A DNA stretch of 64,000 nt from Isoetes taiwanensis (GCA_021234155.1 JAJEKV010000002.1:19928778-19992777), one strand, 5' to 3'. Counted from the first letter of the stretch, positions 27,088 to 38,638 are shown. A program made the numbers and translations. The notes: a model not told the origin generated them from the sequence alone.

Positions 27088-27963
27088 TAAAGAAACATGT
27101 ATGCATGTATGCTAGAATGAAAGAGATACACGATATAGCTAGGCTCTGGATAAAGAACTATAAAGCATGACTATGGCTTTATAGGAGGGCCATGTCAGCA
27201 ACAAATGTGGCATGCTAGTCATATAACATGTTCACATGTCATACGCTAACATCCCCCCTGATGACTAGCGTGATTCAAAAGATAGGCAACGAAACTAGAA
27301 CTACTAATGCTCAGTATCCCCCCAAGATATAACTCTATCTGGAAAAAAATTCAGCATATGAAGCAAATTCAACCACATAAGTAACCATGGTTGCCACCTG
27401 ATATTGGTATTAAACCATAACATCCTGCCTCTGTACCATTCTCTTTTTCTGGAAATATAAGGAATGGTATAAAACAACTTCTTTTGTCTCTGTAATAAAC
27501 CATACTCAGCCTTCAACCCAAGGTTAAAGCCATGTAAGTGCCCTGCTGAATTCTGTGATCTTTGCAAAACCTTTGAATGTAAAGTAGCATCAATGGTCAA
27601 CATTATAGATTTGTAAACTTTGTCTTCTTCATCAAGAGTAGCTAAATAGTTGTTTCCTCCCACAACATGCCACACACCTTGGGATATGAATGACCAGGTC
27701 ATTTGAAATCTCCATTCTTCGTAGTTATGAATGGTTAAAACCTTACCTTTCATAGGAGCTATAATTTGATAAAGTTGCTTAGCAGACCCAGCAAGCCAGT
27801 TATATCACATGTATAATACACAAGTCCCTCACAAGACTGCAGTCTAACCAGAAGGAAGAAATCTCACATAAATCTTGATGATCATGAAGATTTCCAAGGA
27901 GCCAACAGCCATTCCAGATCCACTCAATCTTAGGAAATTCTATACTCAACTGCAGTTCTGTAT
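27088..27963 (-). mobile_element. 3' portion of a short-LTR Copia-type element (copy 2)
   Basis: On the minus strand this reads: gag-like ORF, purine-rich tract aggggggа-type next to the LTR, then a 164-bp LTR (27,088-27,251) starting TGTTAGCG. The 5 bp outside the LTR, tcatc at 27,083-27,087, equal the 5 bp beyond the intact 5' LTR of copy 3 (44,224-44,228). This identifies TCATC as the original target duplication. The 5' LTR and leader are missing here because the duplicated segment stops at 27,963. Confidence 0.8.
27304..27753 (-). CDS. Copia-type Gag fragment (149 aa)
   Basis: The ORF begins MKGKVLTIHNYEEWRFQM and continues with a short run SFISQGVWHVVGG. This matches the N-terminal fold of plant Copia Gag proteins (UBN2/DUF4219 type: 'NY..W...M...L...GLW..V.G'), which form the capsid-like particle that packages element RNA. 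The frame is open through the conserved core, whereas copy 3 has a stop in place of the Arg after EEW. No zinc knuckle and no protease, integrase or reverse transcriptase follow. It is therefore a non-autonomous remnant. The true start may lie further upstream in the lost 5' part. Confidence 0.7.
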   Translation of the reverse strand: MKGKVLTIHNYEEWRFQMTWSFISQGVWHVVGGNNYLATLDEEDKVYKSIMLTIDATLHSKVLQRSQNSAGHLHGFNLGLKAEYGLLQRQKKLFYTIPYISRKREWYRGRMLWFNTNIRWQPWLLMWLNLLHMLNFFPDRVISWGDTEH

Positions 27964-27989
27964 CGAGCAGTGTTCAAAACACACCAACC

Positions 27990-28245
27990 AACCAACCAAG
28001 AAGCATCAAAACACACTCTCATGAAAATACACTCCCATGATGGTTGTGATACATAGAATGCCAAAGCACCATTCATGAATGATTAAAATGTTCAAGCTTA
28101 ATTAGCATAAAGTTATCAATAGTTTTCCTTTACTTCCTCAGTTGTATGAAATAAACTCCATAATTCATGGAATAAAATAGAGAACTTATGGACTAAAAAA
28201 TGAAATCCTATATTCATACGTCCCATGTACAATTTTTATTACTAC
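27990..28245. repeat. Copy of the 23,580-23,835 segment
   Basis: Nearly identical to 23,580-23,835 in the same orientation, including tgatggttgtgatacataga and ttttcctttacttcctcagt. It breaks off at 'ttattacta', at about 28,245. Together with 23.58 kb it brackets the retroposon and copy 2, so those lie between two direct repeats about 4.4 kb apart. Confidence 0.85.
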
Positions 28246-28284
28246 AAAAGAAACTTAGGCCTAGCGTCTAGCGAACGTTTCTCT

Positions 28285-28406
28285 TCACCAACTCATCTAT
28301 ACGTGGTAGAACATGCAGGATTTGAACCTACACTTTTTTTTTTGCCCTTCTGTTCAGCGCCTGCACGATAGAAGGATGCTAACCATAATGACTATAGGAT
28401 GCTGCC
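28285..28406 (-). mobile_element. tRNA-derived (SINE-like) insertion with 14-bp target duplication
   Basis: The string gcgaacgtttctct occurs at 28,271-28,284 and 28,407-28,420, flanking 122 bp. On the minus strand the insert carries an A-box-like TAGTCATTATGGTTAG, then a T-arm-like GTAGG-TTCAAAT-CCTGC that can pair over five positions and contains a good B box (GGTTCAAATCC). This order fits a tRNA-derived SINE head or a retroposed tRNA pseudogene. A complete cloverleaf is not formed: the anticodon arm is unclear and a run of nine A sits before the T-arm. A functional tRNA is unlikely. Confidence 0.6.
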
Positions 28407-28544
28407 GCGAACGTTTCTCTAAATATTTCGATTAGTATTCAAGCCATACACCATATATCGGAAGCAGAGCCACAGCCGGAATCTCTAGTTGCCGGAATCT
28501 CTAGTTGCTGATATGATTTCTCAAACAATATTGCATGTTGCTGA

Positions 28545-28740
28545 AGCAGAAATCCATAGATTGGGTTTAGAAATCCACAAGTTAAATTGAGGAAGCCATC
28601 GATTGGGCTGAGACCTACAGATTGGCCCGAGAAACCCACCTATTGGGCTGGGAAATCCGACCCATTTGCCTAGAAACACATGTATTTGCCTAGAAAGGTC
28701 AAGGAGTTTTGCTTGAGAAACACACCAATTTCGCTAATGC
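28545..28740. repeat. Degenerate ~30-bp tandem repeat
   Basis: A unit containing 'gattgggct..gaaa' or 'atttgcctagaaa' recurs about every 25-30 bases, giving a roughly 10-residue period (GFLNPIYGFL-like) in the minus ORF 28,439-28,639. Just upstream, at about 28,480-28,510, cggaatctctagttgc is duplicated in tandem. The ORF is a by-product of the repeat. Confidence 0.55.
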
Positions 28741-30322
28741 GTACACAGATCCATTGAAGAAGGCCTCTGTTTTGGTTCATAGTAAATCAGAGTGTTCAAT
28801 TAGCTGTGTAGTGCTTTTTGTAATTCAATGACCTAAGCCACCCATTTTTCTGAGAAGGTCCATTTAGAAATATAATATCGTGGAGGCAAAAGGTCCTTGA
28901 GGCGATCCCTGAAGCCCGTGATTCGCATTAACATTGGCGTGATATTTCTGCAATCAAACTCACGGGAAGCGGATTATCTTCCATGCCAAAAAAGATTTGT
29001 AAGCAATCTAGAATAATCGCTTCAAACCGTAAAAGCTTCTTCTAATTGGTTGATGATGTCTTTTACCAAGTTCGACTACCCTATCGAATATGTCTTGCCC
29101 AGTATGTGTTTCGGCCCGAAACCGTGGCTGCCCAACAGTCGCTTTTGCTATCGCAATGTGGCTTCATGCAATCTCTATTTCTGATTCAAACAGGTTGTGG
29201 GCTTGCTCCCCAGAGGTATCCACTGTGTTTTTATTTGAGAAGGGGCTCATAAGGTGCAAAAATGGAAGGCAACATTTCAGATAGGGAATGGCCCGAGGTC
29301 CATTTTCCTGGTTTGGAAAAAGGGCCCGCCGTTTTCTGGGTTTTTCCTCTCCTCCTCTTTTGGCGTACCAGAGCTCCAGCCATGGCGCTTGGGGCCTCAT
29401 TTGCTTCGTTTTCTTGGCGCCGTGGTGTATCCGGGACGGCTTTTGAGAGTGCGACCTTAGGTGCTAGGTTGCAAGAGCTTCCGCGCTTATTGCAACGAGT
29501 TTGTGGTGTTTTTTTTTTTCCTCTTTTCTTCTTGTTTATTGTGCGTGCTAAGAAGCCTTCTTGTGACATTCCAACGGCTTCTTTTGTAATCTTGAAGTAC
29601 TTTTGGTTAGTTCTTGTTCTTGCAGTCCCTCTATTTCTAGGTAAGATGATATTTAACCGAAACTTGCTTTTAGCTCGTTTCGTTTCTTTCTTCCGCCAGC
29701 CCTTTCGGACTCTCGGCCTTTGAGGGTTGTAAAAGTAAAAGCTCTTTGATCTTCCTCATTATTCATTTCTGCGTTGAACTTGAAATGTGATGAATATCAA
29801 CAAAGGGGATAAATAGACAGAGCTACTAGCCAAATGTAATCTTCCGTGCGGTTTAGAACCGATCGGAAAATGTTCGATGTCAATCTCGGATGGGAAGCCC
29901 GGATCTCAACTTTAGGCTGTCATTTTTTATGCTTTTAGCTCTGTAAAACGAGTGCATGGCCTTTTTTTGTTGAGATGGTCCCGCTTCCTTGCAAGTCCCT
30001 TCATTTTAAAACTTGTGGTAAGAAATCGATAGTAAAAAACCTTACCCTACATTCAAAAAATATTCTCGCAAAAAATTCTAAACCTTTACTCTACATTCCC
30101 CGCCAAAAGAATGTGATGCCAATGGTCGACATGAGTGGATACGGGGCGAAGTGGCCCACCCGGATTTTACGCTTTGAATAATTCAAAGGTTTTAGGTTGT
30201 CAAAAGGAGGATGCAGCCATGTCATAAATACCAAATCACAAAAAGCACAAGTTTTTTTAGGGTGTTGGTCCTTGTCCGCTCTTTTTCTCGCTCTCCGACC
30301 TGCACTACTACCTACTTCCCTC
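28741..30322. other. No supportable gene; one unrecognised ORF
   Basis: The plus ORF 29,262-29,723 (153 aa) is the longest. It is rich in Phe, Leu and Arg, with a hydrophobic stretch near residues 95-112 made by a T-run, and shows no family resemblance. Bases 29,820-30,180 hold short ORFs only. The interval ends at the TSD of the MULE (30,314-30,322). Confidence 0.4.
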
Positions 30323-30384
30323 CGAGCCCCGTAAATGTCGGACACTGACATGTTTTAACCATGTCATTTTGACATGTTATAGCC
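30323..30384 (+). repeat. Left TIR of the MULE
   Basis: Starts CGAGCCCCGTAAATGTCGG and ends TGACATGTTATAGCC. It pairs with 38,639-38,701. Its inner 15 bases are the reverse complement of the core unit of the minisatellite at 33.9-34.6 kb. A further inward copy, gacatgttatagcc, lies at about 30,539. Two 24-bp tandem units containing cttcaatatgccatggatcc lie just inside, at 30,452-30,499. Confidence 0.9.
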
Positions 30385-31286
30385 GTGGATGGGCGATGAC
30401 TCCTGATGGATGGGGGATGACTCCTGATGCCAGGGCATGGGCACGACCACCCATCTTCAATATGCCATGGATCCTCATCTTCAATATGCCATGGATCCTC
30501 ACGCCATGCAAGGATGGGCTTGTACGGATGTCAGAAAGACATGTTATAGCCACGAAGAAAGGAGGAATTCTGTTTTTCAAACAGAGTGCCATTTCGAGAC
30601 AATTCTCCTTCCCGCGCCTTCATTGGAGCGAAATTGATGTAGGAGGAACCCTAAACCCAAAGCTGGTCGATTTGAGTGGAGCATTCACGCTTATTGAACC
30701 CATTCACCGATGAACGACTTAAAGCCGTTGTTCTTTCAACCCAAATTTAAATTTGTTCACTTTGTTTACAATGTAAAAATCGCCAGCATTGTGGCACTAT
30801 GGATGTATGCAAAACAGCTTTTGCTAACGACAAGCCCAATGATATTTACTCACCGGCAAAGGTAAGAGTATCAAAGTTCTTTATTTTTGGGAAAACATGG
30901 CACGCATACATCATCTCCTCGCTTCATTTCCTACGTTTTGTGGCGGATGTTGGAAGGGATTGAGGCACAAAAATCCTCTCGAGGGACCTTTCAGCCAAAA
31001 GGATTTGCAATGGACGTAAGACAAAAAGAGTAAAGAAAGCGTTGGCTCGGTTAGTGGTGTTTCAGCCCAATTTTGTTACATTCCAACCGCCTGTGTTCCA
31101 GATTTTGTTGAAGGGGAGGAGAAATGTGCATTGCCCAACAGATTTCTACAAGAGCACTAGCAAATCCCAAAAACCGTGCTCTTTGAAAACAACCTAATGT
31201 GAATAGTCATTTGACATATACAATGTAAGCCTATTTTGAAATAGTCGCTTGGTGTTTGTTGTGCAAGAACTAAACTAAAATGTAAC

Positions 31287-33666
31287 TTGCCATTTGTAAT
31301 TGTAAGCTACCGGTGCACTTATGGACCAAGTGATTTCAGCGACATTCATCCAATTGAGCCACCAAACCAAGGCAAGAACGAAAAAAAAAGAAAACCAAAT
31401 GGGGAAAGGATGGGATACCGAACCTATGGAACAAAGAAGTTGATCAAGAATGTATTGACCAAACAATTGGATGATTCTCACCATATTGAGCAGCAAGTGG
31501 ATGATTCTCGAACAACGGGTAAAGGAAGGAATAAAAGGAAGAGCAGAAGAGCAAGGTGGAAAAAGAAGCAAACAAGTCCTCTTCCGACATCAAATAGGAA
31601 ATAGGCAAAGATCCAATTACTAGAAGAAGTAGAAGATTGCGTGGTGAGTCCTACAAACGAGGTTGTATGTGTCACTTTTAGTAAGACAACTATATATTAA
31701 ACCGAATGGAGTCGATTGTATACTATGAGAAGAACCATATCAACAACAAGGAAGGTGTTGTTTGCCATGGTCGATCCATGATGAAAGTGTTGGCACAAGA
31801 TATCAGCATGCACCATGGATTTCCCAACAAAAAGGGATTGGGTGAGAGGGGCTTGTTGGTAGAAGGTCACTCACCCCGAGAGGTAATGAGGATGCATGAA
31901 GAGCAGGTTGTCCATAAGTTAGAAATGCAGGGGTGGGCAAAGAAGGATAGAGATGACTTTCTAGATATAGATGATATACTAACACATTTGATGAGGTTTC
32001 TAAGTCCACCCGAAGCAAAATATGAATGTGACTCAAAGTGTGAGAATGTGGGTAGATCAAAATCCAGATTCTGGTATTCTTGCATCAAGAAGGGCACCCT
32101 TCCATCTTTGGGATCATGACACCCTTTCAAATGGAAATGTTATTGAAATATGGCAAGGGAAATGCCATAGCAATGGATGCCACCTTCAAGACTAATGACT
32201 TGAGGTTTATGTTGTATACCTTCATTGTATTTGATAGCCACAGAAATGGAGTGCCCAAGCATGGGTTTTGACGCCTAGCTCAACGAAAAGTTGACATTCA
32301 ATGTTGGCTTCAAATATGAAGAACCATATACACCTAGAAGATCCTACATGGGCCCCCTCTTGCTTTATAGTTGACGATGCGAGGCGTAGATTGGTGCTTT
32401 GGAGTTGGTATGGCCAAAGACCCCTATTCAGTTGTGCCTTTGGCATGTCAGACGTTCGTGGTTTAAAGTTTTGGTAAGATATGTGCATAATTCCTCTGTA
32501 CGAAAGGAGATGTTTAAGGATATGGGTGACATCATGTATGGTACCAAGGTTGAGCCTATAGAGGAGGATGGGATATTCAAGGAAGATTATAGGGAAGCTT
32601 GTGCAAGAGCAGGCAAGGCTCAGCCTTGAACAATTCAAGGAGAAATGGAAGGAGTAATAACAAGTTGTTGCTTATGTCAACAAGGAATGGACAAACAATG
32701 TGTGCTCATGGATTATCGTGTCGAGAATGTATCCCCATAGTAACCAAGAGACCACAGCTGCTGTAGAGTCCTATCATGCTGCCTTGAAGAGAAGGTTGGG
32801 TATTTTTAAGCATGAGTTGAGGGGAAGAAGATTAGATTGGCTGATCTACATGTTGGTACATGACCTAGGGAATCATCTAGTGTATGAGAGGTTCGTGAAG
32901 GAGAGTGGTTTCAAGTTGAATTACTATAAAGAAAAGATCGTGGAGTGTGCAATAATTGGAGCCGTATTCCGATGATGTCAGCATTTGGGTGGACCTTTGA
33001 AAAGGGTGAGGCTCATGTTTGAGTCAAACAACCAATGGTGTCCCTTACTTGGTTGTTGTGAGTGATAAGCCATGGAGTTGTTGTGATTGTGCATGGGCCA
33101 TGAAAGGCAAATATATGCAAGCACCAGTGAAGGTTCTTCAAATGATAAATCATTGCAAAGAGAGAGACATTTTGGCAAAGATGTGGCACGAGGGGTTGGG
33201 ACAACAAAGGGGGGCTTGGAAAATTTAGCATCAGGTGATGATGGAGCAAATGTGAGCGGTTGTGGAATGGAGAATGATGTTATTGGTTCAATGGAGGGTG
33301 ATGAAGCTGCCAAAAAATGCGGGCCAAAATTGATGTCAAAACCTATGTATACAATGAGAACAATTTAATGGCAAGCATAGAAGAATCATGGGATCAAGTG
33401 AAGGGTGCAATTGCACAATGTCCTAGTCTCTTACCACATGTTGACTTCCTCATGAAAAGAACTTCGTGGATCAAGGTAGAAAGGCTGAAAATTACAAAGA
33501 TAGAGAGTTCATTGACATGATTGTACCACCCATGCCAGAGGGAAAGAAGATGGCACAGAATAGTCTTTCTAGATTACAATCCTACATAGACTTGGGCAAG
33601 AAACGAAAGGGTGGAGAAACAAAAGAGAGCATCTTCGAGGGAGTTGCAACAACATCTATTACTTGA
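31287..33666 (+). pseudogene. MULE transposase (MURA-like, DDE fold, SWIM zinc finger), frameshifted
   Basis: Transposase pieces in changing plus-strand frames, in the family's order. First, a basic N-terminal part (31,287-31,604, RKRNKRKSRR-like). Second, an N-terminal domain (31,706-32,119) with HGRSMMK and SPREVMRMHEEQ. Third, the catalytic core: IAMDATFKTNDLRF (first Asp, about 32,170), FIVDDA (about 32,365) and LCLWHVRRSWFK (the C/H motif, about 32,430). Fourth, the acidic residue in ETTAAVESYH (about 32,752), followed by RRLDWLIYML. Fifth, a SWIM-type finger CDCAWAMKG then CKH across a frame change (about 33,083-33,135). Last, a C-terminal tail to 33,666. At least four frame changes plus stops make it non-functional as sequenced. 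The enzyme would bind the TIRs and cut the ends. Confidence 0.88.
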
Positions 33667-33898
33667 TTCGTAGTGAAGTGGTAGTGAAGGATGTGAAGTG
33701 GTAGTGGTAGTGAACTTGTATGAATAATCATGGCCTAACATGTCAAGCTTATGAATATCATGGCCTAATTTTGAGATGAACACTATATATGTATGTACTT
33801 CAATTCCTAATATACAAGATCATCCAAGTCGCTAACCAACAAGTGCCTAGGACTATATATTTTGTACTTAAATTCCTTGTCTACTTAAATTTCTCGAC

Positions 33899-34317
33899 TG
33901 GCTAACATGTCAGGCGTGGCTATATAACATGTCATGTAGTGGGTATAACATGTCAGGGACAAAGCTTTAACGTCAGGAATGGCTATAACGTGTCAGGTGC
34001 TGGCTATAACATGGCAAGTTACAAGGCTATAACATGTCAAAGGCTTATAACAGGGATTGGCTATAACACGTCAGGGAATGGCTATAACATGTCGGGATTG
34101 GCTATAACATGTCAGGGGATTGGCTATAACATGTCAAAGGGGACTGGCTATAACATGTCAGGGACTGGTATAACATGTCAGGGATTGGCTATAACATGTC
34201 AGGGACTGGCTATAACATGTCAGGGTCTAAGGCTATAACATGTCAGGGACTGGCTATAACATGTCAGGGTCTAAGGCTATAACATGGCAGGGTCCAAGGC
34301 TAACATGTCAGGGACTG
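33899..34317 (+). repeat. Minisatellite array A: ~21-bp units ending in a TIR-derived motif
   Basis: About 20 head-to-tail units, all in the same orientation, of the form GGCTATAACATGTCAGGGACT with some units degenerated. The 15-base core GGCTATAACATGTCA equals the inner end of the right TIR and the reverse complement of the inner end of the left TIR. ORFs through the array (for example 33,939-34,238) are artefacts of the repeat. Confidence 0.92.
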
Positions 34318-34384
34318 GGTGTGCCAAGTGTGTGCCAAGTGGGTGCCACTTGTGCCAAGTGTGTGCCAAGTGTGCCGGCCAGTA
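34318..34384. repeat. Short GTGCCAAGT tandem run between arrays A and B
   Basis: The motif gtgccaagt recurs about six times in 67 bp with variable 1-4 base spacers. The same 'gccaagtgggtgcca' string reappears at about 34,708 inside array C, linking the arrays. Confidence 0.7.
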
Positions 34385-34645
34385 GGGCTATAACATGTCC
34401 CTGTGTAGGGCTATAACATGGGCTATAACATGTCACTTGTGTAGGGCTATAACATGTCAATTGTGTGGGGCTATAACACGTCACTTGTGTGGGGCTATAA
34501 CATGTCAATTGTGTAGGGCTATAACATGTCACTTGTGTAGGGGCTATAACATGTCACTTGTCTGGGAGGGCTATAACATGTCAATTGTAGGGCTATAACA
34601 TGTCACTTGTGTGGGGCTATAACATGTCAATTGTAGGGCTATAAC
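34385..34645 (+). repeat. Minisatellite array B: same core, different spacer, dimeric order
   Basis: About 12 units of GGCTATAACATGTCA followed by CTTGTGTAGG or ATTGTGTGGG spacers. 'cactt' and 'caatt' types mostly alternate, which is a simple higher-order repeat made by duplication of dimers. It ends where the core runs into 'ctataaccccgcc'. Confidence 0.88.
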
Positions 34646-35265
34646 CCCGCCACTCTTGTCCCCGCCACCTACCGCCAGAGTGGCTGCCCTATATTCGCCA
34701 CCTATTTTGCCAAGTGGGTGCCACCAAATACCGCCACATGGTCGCCAACCTAACCGCCACCTAACTCGCCACATGGTCGCCACCTAACACGCCACCAACT
34801 CCGCCATCTAACCTGCCACCGTTTACGCCTACCTAATCGCCACATGAAGCCACCTAACCTGCCACCTAACTCCGCCATATTCGCCCACCCTACGCACTAC
34901 ATATATATGTCGCACCTATCTTTGCCACCTATTAGCTATTAGCCACCTATGCTCGCCACCCTATTCTGCCACATGGATGCCACCTAATCTGCACCTATTC
35001 CAGCACCTAATCGCCACCTATCTTTGCCATGGTTGCCAACTGTGCTGGCACCTGTTCTCACGTTCTTCCCACCTAACAGCCTACATGCCACCTATTCGCC
35101 ACCTATGATGCCCACCTAAATACCGCCACCTATTCTCACTGTTCTTGTTTGCAGCCAGCTCCTACCAATGCCTTCACACATGTCTTGCCAATTCTGCCAC
35201 CTATTCTTCCACTCTATCAGCCACATGGCTTGCCACTATCTCGCCACCTACCACCTCCCATGCCA
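34646..35265. repeat. Array C: GCCACCTA-type degenerate repeat
   Basis: Irregular repeats of (C)GCCACCTAAC/T, often alternating with GCCACATGG, at 9-16 base spacing. It is less regular than arrays A and B. It is strongly strand-biased in composition (C and A on the plus strand). Confidence 0.8.
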
Positions 35266-38200
35266 TTCCCAAATTACAACAGCCGCCATCCGCTCTGAAG
35301 GGAAAAAGACATACATAAAATAAAATTTGTATGTTGAGTATACAAAAGAAAATTAGCATTTATCTCCCAATTTTGGTTTGCATAACATTGAGAAATCATG
35401 ACAAATGTTCAAATTAGTCATCCACAAGTCTACCACACCCCTCTTCCTACATTCTCGCCTAGTTTGCACCCCCGCCTTCTATAGGGGATGCCTGCGTAAT
35501 GGCAAACTCTTCTTTCCCGAGATAACCATCTCGTGAAACTTGGCCAAGAGGGGTCCCAAATGATCTTCACTGCCGCAGCTACTTCGAGCTCGTGAATCCA
35601 ACTTCTATCAACCTATAAAATGTGTTACTTGACAAAACCTGCGAAATCAAGCATGAAAAGGCTATGAGCATGTGGAGGATACGAACGAAGATTTGATGAA
35701 GCCCTCCCCGTACAAAAACCTTGAGAAATTGCTTGGCATATAGGATTGTCCACACACCACAATGAGCCATTGGATTTTAGCGTGGACAATCAACTGGATG
35801 CACTCTTGCATTCATATATCTTTGGATTATCATACCCCGGCTTACAAACAAAGCCCCAAAAAGAACCTACAAGGATTCCAGCAGTAGAAGAATGAGAATT
35901 ACATTACTAATGCACAATAAATCATTAATGGTGGTACTTAATCGTGAAGTGAGAAGATACATGGTTATGAAAACCAAAGAGAGCTATCAAAATGGAGAAT
36001 TAGGCATGGCACGACCAAACGCACTACAAACTTGCATCTCCGGGTCACAAAGATGAACAAACTCCAATGACTCCTGCAGCCACTTGTGATTGTAAGAATC
36101 ACGATGATGTATCAATTCATTGGCTAACATAGAGAGATTTACACAGGTTAGCTGGCAGCCGGTAAATGAAATGGAATCTATCTTCCCGAATCCGTGCGCC
36201 TACCTGCTGGTCTAGGAGGCAACAAATTCCTCCAAATGTCTATCGTTCAAGAGCAGCCCCATCAGGGCTGGATTAAACCAACAATGCTGCCCTCTTCACT
36301 TTAGGGTATTGTATGGGGACGGGATCACATAAAAGCAAATGCATTTAAGCCAAAAAAATAAAATGAAATATAATAATACAAAGAGACAAAACTAATGCTT
36401 ATATTAATACACAAACTAATACAATAAGAGGCTTACATTAAGTAGCAGCCGATGTGATTGTCATGAAGCCATGACTTGTCGCTAATTCAGGCTTGTCTCG
36501 AGGCAAGGGTTTCAAAAGCTTCTACATCCTTTTGCTCTATACAAAACTCCCCATAGCTAGAAGAACCCTGCTTCCATATTGGACTCCTAAGATATAATGG
36601 CCATCATCCGCAGCAATTATAATTGAATCTTCTTTGCTTTTTCTCTTCTTGGCATTCCTCATATTGTACCGGTCCATAAAGGAGGTCGATAAATCCTTTC
36701 TCGAGAGTCCATTCCCGCCTCAAAGTAAGAATGGTGTGAACTGTGCTAGTCTTTGGAAGAGGCCGTGGTTCTTGCATGCTCGGGGTCTCAACCAAAGAAT
36801 GACTTGAGATTGGTCAACTGTTTCTATGGCTGCAGACCTTTGTCCAGAGGGGTAGATTGGCTAGGGATCCCCTGTTGCTTGGTGGCTCATCCTCAACTTT
36901 GAGACATGCCATCAATTTCTCATTCAAGTTTTCTTCCTCCATGTTCCAATCTTCTTTGGCTGTCTCCTCCAAGAACCAATCATCAGCAATGTTAGATCTC
37001 AGATCGTGCCAATTTCTTTTCCTTACATTGCCTCCCATGCAACTGCTCTCTTCTCCACAAAATCAGCCACAAATTTGGCTTCCTCCCCGCTCCCCTGGCC
37101 TCACCATCCCGATACAAATCTGCAAATGCTAGGCGTGCACGGCTTGGTGCACGCCTTCCTATACCTCCTCAGCCCATTTTATACCTCCATTCCGGGTTTG
37201 TGGTAATGCGCATGTAATACAAATCAGTATTCCGGTTAGAGGCTTAGCGGACCATCATCCGATTCTTCCATGGCCTGCCTTTTAGCACCTCCCACATGAC
37301 ATCTTCCATGCCATGTGTCGATCCCAAGTGACTCTTGAATCTATCCTTCCTCATTAACTTTGTATGAGCAGCTAGGAATTAAACATACATACATCTTTGT
37401 CTCGAGTTGTACTCCCAAAGTGGCTGTTGCAATTGCTCTTCTTCTGCCTCGAGTTCTCCTCCTCGAAGATGTCTTCTCTTAAGTCTGTCCCCAACATCAT
37501 CTTGCAAATCTGCCACAAACCTGGCCCCCGATTGGCTCAATTGGCAGCCACGCATGTCAATCTCCATGGAAACAACCGGCCCTCAATTGGCTCAATTGGC
37601 GCCCACCGCATGTCAATCTCCATGGAATTCCTCGCCCACAAAGAGCATTTAAATCTGCTCTACAACACCATCAATTGATAAATCATGTGCAATGCAAACT
37701 AGTGTAATGAGCCACTAACTTTCGTTTGGATCCCTGCTTGTACTTGCATTCTCCTTCCTCACCGCTTGCCATGGAATCACGAAAGAAAAACCAACAAACT
37801 TCGAGGCAATGTCGAGGGATTGGGCACCGGTTCAAATCCCTCCTATGCTACTCTGGACCAAAATGATCCTTAACCATACCTCTCGGTCGATTAGGAAAAT
37901 CTTCTCGGCTGAATGATGGCCTCACTTTACTCTCACTGTTGTGTGAAATTAGCTTCACGATGGCGGCAGAAGACTGGTCTCTTTCTTTTCTACACCAAGC
38001 AAAACTAAATTGGTGAATGGCCACCTCTCGATTCATTAAGCTAACAATAAAAAATGCTTTCTGCATGCATTACCCGCCATAACCTGTTGTCTAAATTTGT
38101 TTAAGGAAACTAAAGCCGATTTTGTTTGAAGGAAAAAAAGACAATCTAAGCTTTTTTAATGTTTGTTGGAGGGACCCAAAATTGACAGAAGTCGCTCAAA

Positions 38201-38638
38201 ATGTTTCCAAGATTCATGGAGAAACAGGGGCTGTTGATAGTGAAAGGGATAGGCGATTCCTTGAGGAGCACAAGAAAGAAAGAGGAAGCCGAAACTCACT
38301 TAAAAATACTCCTCCATTTGAAATCCGGCGGATCATTTCGCCCCTAGCATCATTTGCATGATTTCTTTGGCATCCCAATCGAAAAATCTGCGGGACGGCG
38401 CCAACATCATTCCATAACCTATGATTTCCGAGCCTTTGTTTCAAAAATTTACCTCTGTTCTTCTCTCGTTTACGGGCCAATCATACTTGGCTATAACATG
38501 TCATGGGTTCGATCTGCGTCGCATGCCAGTCCTTAATGCAGGGATCCGGAGGCATGGTCATGGTAGTGTCGCGGATACCCATATGATGGATATGCATCCA
38601 TCCAGCGAAGCCCATGGGCCCAACAGCCGGACCCATGG
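35266..38638. other. MULE interior without a recognised gene
   Basis: Short ORFs on both strands (minus 36,604-36,795, minus 36,814-37,038, plus 37,397-37,678 and others) show no known domain; some encode Glu-rich, coiled-coil-like strings on the minus strand. Bases 37,531-37,630 hold a 55-bp tandem duplication (attggctcaattggc..catgtcaatctccatgga). It may include captured host fragments, since MULEs often carry such DNA, but I cannot identify a parent gene. Confidence 0.5.

Larger units (their letters stand above)
25695..27963 (-). repeat. Copy 2 of the Copia-containing segment
   Basis: This aligns with 40,651-43,430 at high identity from ctctgtgcgcaatgggttgt to gagcagtgttcaaa. About 480 bp present in copy 3 between 42,345 and 42,845 are missing here. 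The left part (25,695-27,087) is flanking DNA rather than Copia sequence; the right part is the 3' portion of the Copia element. The right end at about 27,963 joins a copy of the 23.58-kb repeat. Confidence 0.85.

Noticed and set aside
33939-34238. ORFs through the minisatellite (also 34,308-34,532 minus and 34,395-34,598) as repeat proteins
   Set aside because: They are direct translations of the tandem unit, arise in several frames, and are interrupted wherever the unit length changes.
37818-37850. B-box-like ggttcaaatccc suggesting a tRNA gene
   Set aside because: The flanking bases do not pair as a T-arm and no A box or acceptor stem is positioned upstream.
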